15,782 nucleotides of DNA from Methylacidiphilum caldifontis (lineage in GTDB: Bacteria > Verrucomicrobiota > Verrucomicrobiia > Methylacidiphilales > CAMAQI01). The position numbers were made by a program, and so were the translations under genes. The DNA is taken from positions 1-15,782 of the forward strand of contig CAMAQI010000043.1 of NCBI GenBank assembly GCA_945860255.1. The letters are read 5' to 3'. Positions 12,631-15,782 of this stretch are shown piece after piece. Numbering within the stretch: position 1 is the first letter of the stretch; every line of letters starts with the position of its first letter. Under the pieces are notes generated by a model that did no database searches, was not told where the DNA came from, and saw only the letters and a program-made list of their open reading frames with translations.

Positions 12631-12665
12631 TCCTGCCAAATTCCTACTTTTGGGACAGGCTCTAT

Positions 12666-14414
12666 TTATTGAGTCCAAATAGATTCGAGATTCCAGAGAG
12701 TCGAGCCTGAGGGAGGGATTTGAATATTTTTCAACCTATTTTTCATTCCAACATAACTTGTGGGGGTGACTAAATAAATCAGGGGAAGTTCTTTACTGAG
12801 AATCGTTTGAATTTCGTAGACGATTTTAATTCGTTCCGATTCATTCATCGTAATGATTTGAAGATCCATTAATCGATCAATTTCTGCCTGCCACGGAGTA
12901 AACGGTTTCGGCTGCTTGGGAAACCAGAGATTCATCTGTCCCGAGCTTTTGAGAACCGAAAGGCTACCGGCAGGATCGCCGCCCCCTGTAAGGCCGAGAA
13001 TCCCTGCTTCATAGTCGTAGGATTGATCGATCTTCGAGATAAAGGTGTTAAAATCTTGAAACTGAAGAGTTAAGGTAATTCCAAGCGATTTGAGATTTTC
13101 TTTAATGGTGGTGGCGATATTTTGGCGAATTTGATTTTCTTGATTGGTAATTACCGAAAATTCAACGTGCTTACCGTTGAGATCGTAGAGTTTTCCGTCC
13201 TCACGAACGGTCATTCCGATTTCCTTGAGAAGTCTCCGTGATTGGGGGAGATCAAAAGGATAAGAGGAGACTTGGTCGTTGTGCCATTTTCGGTTGGAGG
13301 GGCTATAAAAAGAGGAGAGGGGGGCTCCTCTTCCTAAGAGAACACCGTCGACAATCCCTTGACGATCAATGGCGTAGGAAATTGCCTGTCTAAATCGAGG
13401 ATCGCTAAACCATTTAAGCTTATAAGGTTGTACGTACGGTTTCCCTTCTTTGTTTGTTCCGGTGTTGAGATTGAACCAAAGAAAAGAGATCGTTGAAGAG
13501 GGACCCCGATCGTGAATTTTGAAATCTCTTAAGGTTTCATTTTTTTGAACCCATGTTTTTTGATCGGGAGGGATATCGATGATATCGCATTGACCCTTTG
13601 CAAAGGCCGTCACACTCGCATTGATATCTTGAGTGAACTGAATCAAAAAGAGATCGATATAAGGGAGTCTTTTTTTCTCGGAATTAACATTCCAGTAGTA
13701 GGGATTGGGAATGAGCAATAGGCGTTGACCCGTTTGATAGGAGTAGATTTTGAAGATACCGGCTCCGACGAATTTTTCCGGTGAGGCTTTTGCCATTCCG
13801 GAGGTCCAGATTTTGAGGAGATTCCCATTTTCGAATGCATCTTGGAGAATGTGGCGAGGGAGGATTTCAATGCCGCCGAGCATGGTGAGAAAGGGTGCGT
13901 AAGGAGAGGGGAGTTCAATCGTGAATGTTTGAGTTGTAAGAATCGATACTTTAAACGGTTTGCCATCGATCATCATAAAATCTTTGGCGGGGTTGGGATA
14001 TCGAGAGTCGTAGAGAGCCTTAAAAGTAAAGGCAACATCCTCACTTGTCAGGGGAGTTCCATCGGAGAAACAAAGTCCTTTCCGGAGATGAAAGGTGTAT
14101 TTTTTAAAGTCAGTACTCATCTCCCAGGATTGGGCGAGCGCCGGCGTGACTTTTTCTTCGATCGGATGATAGCTCGTTAAAGTGCCATGAATGAGTCCGA
14201 TAATGAGAGAGGAACTGGCATCGGTAGAGGCGAGGGGGTTAAGTGTTTTCGGTTCGCCGGGGCTCATGTAAATAAATCGAGAGCCAAATTTTCCAAGGGG
14301 AAAGGGGGAGATCTCCTCTTCCCCGCTTAACGGTTGATCTTGACGAGGAGGAAGTGCGAGTTTCTGACATCCAAAGAAAAATAAAAGCGATAGCAGGAGC
14401 ATGGCATTCCGCAT
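12666..14414 (-). CDS. Dipeptide/oligopeptide-type ABC transporter substrate-binding lipoprotein (SBP family 5)
   Basis: From ATG 14414 the product has 582 aa. MRNAMLLLSLLFFFGC is a lipoprotein signal with Cys16 as lipid site, although FFGC is a loose lipobox. The mature part shows the SBP_bac_5 pattern: EPKTLNPLASTDASSS near the start, then LAQSWEMSTDFKKYTFHLRK, FSDGTPLTSEDVAFTF, the central FRQAISYAIDRQGIVDGVL, and later LLKEIGMTVREDGKLY. It should bind peptides or other small ligands outside the inner membrane and deliver them to an ABC permease. No permease or ATPase gene is in the window, so it is an orphan here or heads an operon now cut by repeats. A longer frame from 14498 includes the 32-bp repeat and places residues before the signal; I reject that start. 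Confidence 0.92.
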   Translation of the reverse strand: MRNAMLLLSLLFFFGCQKLALPPRQDQPLSGEEEISPFPLGKFGSRFIYMSPGEPKTLNPLASTDASSSLIIGLIHGTLTSYHPIEEKVTPALAQSWEMSTDFKKYTFHLRKGLCFSDGTPLTSEDVAFTFKALYDSRYPNPAKDFMMIDGKPFKVSILTTQTFTIELPSPYAPFLTMLGGIEILPRHILQDAFENGNLLKIWTSGMAKASPEKFVGAGIFKIYSYQTGQRLLLIPNPYYWNVNSEKKRLPYIDLFLIQFTQDINASVTAFAKGQCDIIDIPPDQKTWVQKNETLRDFKIHDRGPSSTISFLWFNLNTGTNKEGKPYVQPYKLKWFSDPRFRQAISYAIDRQGIVDGVLLGRGAPLSSFYSPSNRKWHNDQVSSYPFDLPQSRRLLKEIGMTVREDGKLYDLNGKHVEFSVITNQENQIRQNIATTIKENLKSLGITLTLQFQDFNTFISKIDQSYDYEAGILGLTGGGDPAGSLSVLKSSGQMNLWFPKQPKPFTPWQAEIDRLMDLQIITMNESERIKIVYEIQTILSKELPLIYLVTPTSYVGMKNRLKNIQIPPSGSTLWNLESIWTQ

Positions 14415-14434
14415 AAATCTTAAAATAATTGTCC

Positions 14435-14466
14435 CTGTATTTTTAAAATTCATCAATCGGAATTCA
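14435..14466 (-). repeat. 32-bp repeat at the 5' end of the substrate-binding protein gene, copy 2
   Basis: Reverse complement matches 5981-6012 at 29 of 32 positions, including the ATG (14453-14451), which is in frame with the gene. It ends 21 nt before the preferred start at 14414. Confidence 0.75.
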
Positions 14467-14548
14467 ATGCGATTGGAAAGGGTGGAGAATATTTTCATTG
14501 AGGAGATATCCTTGTTTTCGGGCTTTGACCGATTTATGGTTACGACGA

Positions 14549-15385
14549 TTACGATTGAGTTAAAAACTCAATCGACTCTTTCCACCAGACCTCATGGGGC
14601 TTGTGTGAGATCGTATTGTGATCGGCATCGGGAATAATCCATTTACGTTTGGGACTGCGGATTGAGTCATAGAGTTTTTCCCCGATCCAAGCCGGAATTA
14701 CTTGATCTTTTTCGGCAATCATCAGAGCGACTTTGCCAGAGTAATTTTGGAGCAGTTGATCGCTTGGATAACGTTCGGTTAAGATGAGTGAGGTTGGAAG
14801 GAGGGGATAGTGATAGTCGGCAGTGGTCGCCATATTATTAAAGGGGGTAATTAGGAGGACCCCTTTGACCTGTTGAGGACGCGCTGAGGCAACATAGGCG
14901 GCGACCCCTGTTCCTAACGATTCCCCGACAACGATCACCGGATGGGGAATGGAATCGAGTGCGAGGAGGGCTTTCTGAACAATGACTGGCTCAGAGGGGG
15001 AGCCCTCTCGATGTCCAAATCCAGGGTATTCAAAAAGAAGGATATTGCATGAAGCGGTTAACGGATTCGATTGAAAGGGATGGGCGAGATAGTGTCGAAT
15101 CACCGCAGGGGCCGCATTCCCGTGAAAGATGACGACTGTTTTTTGAGCCTGCTCGGAGCCGATCATCCAACCGCAGTATTCTCCCTGAGCGTCAAAAAAT
15201 TCTCTCCCATGGAACTGTTGCGCGGCCTTGATTTGATCTTCACGAAGAAAGGATTCGGGATAGTAAATGAGCTCTTTTTGAATTGAATAGATCAGCCCAC
15301 AGATAAGGAGATATCCGAGAAGACCGCTCCCTGCAATTCTTCCCCATCGATTACTGAGTAGTTTTGAAAAATGAGTCGTGATCAT
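14549..15385 (-). CDS. Membrane-anchored alpha/beta hydrolase (S33 / BEM46-like)
   Basis: The product has 278 aa. An N-terminal membrane segment (about residues 17-35, GSGLLGYLLICGLIYSIQ) anchors a hydrolase domain outside the cytoplasm. The fold motifs are in order: VVIFHGNAA (oxyanion region, about 84-92), FEYPGFG, the nucleophile elbow GESLG (S156), the acid in AEKDQVIP (D227) and the histidine in DADHN (H256). The catalytic triad is complete. The family holds esterases, lipases and peptidases, so the substrate cannot be given. It starts 17 nt after the HDOD gene stop, so the two are probably co-transcribed; the substrate-binding protein gene follows after 134 bp. Confidence 0.88.
   Translation of the reverse strand: MITTHFSKLLSNRWGRIAGSGLLGYLLICGLIYSIQKELIYYPESFLREDQIKAAQQFHGREFFDAQGEYCGWMIGSEQAQKTVVIFHGNAAPAVIRHYLAHPFQSNPLTASCNILLFEYPGFGHREGSPSEPVIVQKALLALDSIPHPVIVVGESLGTGVAAYVASARPQQVKGVLLITPFNNMATTADYHYPLLPTSLILTERYPSDQLLQNYSGKVALMIAEKDQVIPAWIGEKLYDSIRSPKRKWIIPDADHNTISHKPHEVWWKESIEFLTQS
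14553..14573. other. Perfect hairpin at the 3' end of the hydrolase gene
   Basis: GATTGAGTT, 3 nt, AACTCAATC is a perfect 9-bp stem that ends just before the hydrolase stop codon. There is no T-run after it on the minus strand, so it is not a standard terminator. It may stabilise the hydrolase mRNA end or reduce readthrough into the next gene. Confidence 0.4.
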
Positions 15386-15402
15386 CGTTTGAGAAAAGTG
15401 GG

Positions 15403-15782
15403 TTACGACTTAAAGAGGGGAGGGAAATCCATGTATCGGGAGAGCAGAAAGGTTGAAAAGTTTTCAAATTCTAGGGCTTGGTTTTTTCGAGTGGTCCAAA
15501 GAGATTTTGTGAGAACGCTCTCCTCCCATAAAGGAGCGGTAAAGAGTCCGTTTCCGCTGTAGCCTAAGCGCAGTTGTCGTGCGAGATGATTAGCACAGTA
15601 TAGGACGTGAGGAAGCGGTGATTTTTTGGCGTTAAATCCCGCCGATTCATGTTGTTCAATCGCATCGATGAGAGGGGTCGGGAATCGTTTTTCGCGTAAC
15701 CAGTAAGTTAATAGTTCACCATGATGAATCCCGAAGAGATCGAGTTCTAAGCGGGAGAGGGAAAGTTGATCGACAATCGACC
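15403..15782 (-). CDS. HDOD-domain protein, C-terminal part (start lies beyond the window)
   Basis: The minus-strand frame is open from the right edge (first full codon at 15780) to TAA at 15405-15403, giving 125 aa. LELDLFGIHHGELLTYWLRE, then FPTPLIDAIEQHESAG and VLYCANHLARQLRLGYSGNG, match the end of HDOD domains, which share 'FG-x-x-H-x-E-x-G ... W-x-x-P ... A-I-x-x-H'. HDOD proteins are signalling-related, without the full metal site of HD hydrolases. The hydrolase gene follows after 17 nt on the same strand. The partner domain, if any, lies outside the window. Confidence 0.75.
   Translation of the reverse strand, partial: SIVDQLSLSRLELDLFGIHHGELLTYWLREKRFPTPLIDAIEQHESAGFNAKKSPLPHVLYCANHLARQLRLGYSGNGLFTAPLWEESVLTKSLWTTRKNQALEFENFSTFLLSRYMDFPPLFKS

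Larger units (their letters stand above)
12348..12665. repeat. Repeat mosaic downstream of the substrate-binding protein gene
   Basis: No gene. Two related segments follow each other: TTCGTGTGAGACAATG (12385-12400) ... TTGACGCCTATGCG (12438-12451), and TTCGTGTGAGATAATG (12496-12511) ... TTGACGCGCATGCG (12533-12546). Between them lies the inverted copy of the two-hairpin repeat (12451-12491). A GCTATCCAGCTA copy lies at 12613-12630. No terminator for the substrate-binding protein gene was found. Confidence 0.6.

Noticed and set aside
14401..14637. 78-codon plus-strand open frame near the hydrolase end
   Set aside because: Antisense to the starts and ends of two well-supported genes and includes the 32-bp repeat; no recognisable product.

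Overview
The window most likely comes from a member of the Verrucomicrobiota. The best evidence is a pair of plus-strand genes (6024-9239 and 9341-10180) that look like Verru_Chthon cassette proteins A and C. These are pseudopilin-like families that, to my knowledge, are known essentially from this phylum. Most genes have no recognisable Shine-Dalgarno sequence, and the gaps are filled with short dispersed repeats. No rRNA, tRNA or CRISPR array was seen.

Layout. (1) Positions 1-5877 form a carbohydrate locus. It has the start of an exported protein (1-87, minus), a secreted right-handed beta-helix protein resembling GH110 alpha-galactosidases (92-1828, minus), an AraC-type regulator (2146-3129, minus) and a divergent GH36 / raffinose-synthase-like alpha-galactosidase (3865-5877, plus). 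The space between regulator and alpha-galactosidase holds a roughly 400-bp unit bounded by long inverted repeats and containing a 3'-truncated GxxExxY gene. (2) Positions 5878-10180 hold the two cassette genes, each with a CCCCGA...TCGGGG hairpin about 50-60 nt before its start. (3) Positions 10181-12665 are an accessory region. It contains a two-gene minus-strand operon (unknown 74-aa protein plus an AbiEii/MNT-like nucleotidyltransferase) with a good promoter, a divergent 68-aa small protein, a run of palindromes, a strongly foldable 117-nt element and mosaic dispersed repeats. (4) Positions 12666-15782, all minus strand, hold the end of an HDOD-domain protein, an alpha/beta hydrolase and a lipoprotein substrate-binding protein of the Dpp/Opp type.

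How the parts may work together (inference). The AraC protein could control the two glycoside hydrolases: the beta-helix enzyme would act outside the cytoplasm and the GH36 enzyme inside. The nucleotidyltransferase pair looks like a toxin-antitoxin or phage-defence module. It and the neighbouring 68-aa gene are the only genes with strong ribosome-binding sites, which suggests separate origin. The A/C cassette lacks the usual B and D partners here.

The most unusual points are the inverted-repeat-bounded truncated GxxExxY unit, the candidate toxin-antitoxin operon with a near-leaderless GTG start, the 117-nt foldable element, the palindromes spaced about 42 bp apart, and a 32-bp repeat that supplies an in-frame ATG at the 5' ends of two unrelated exported or membrane proteins.
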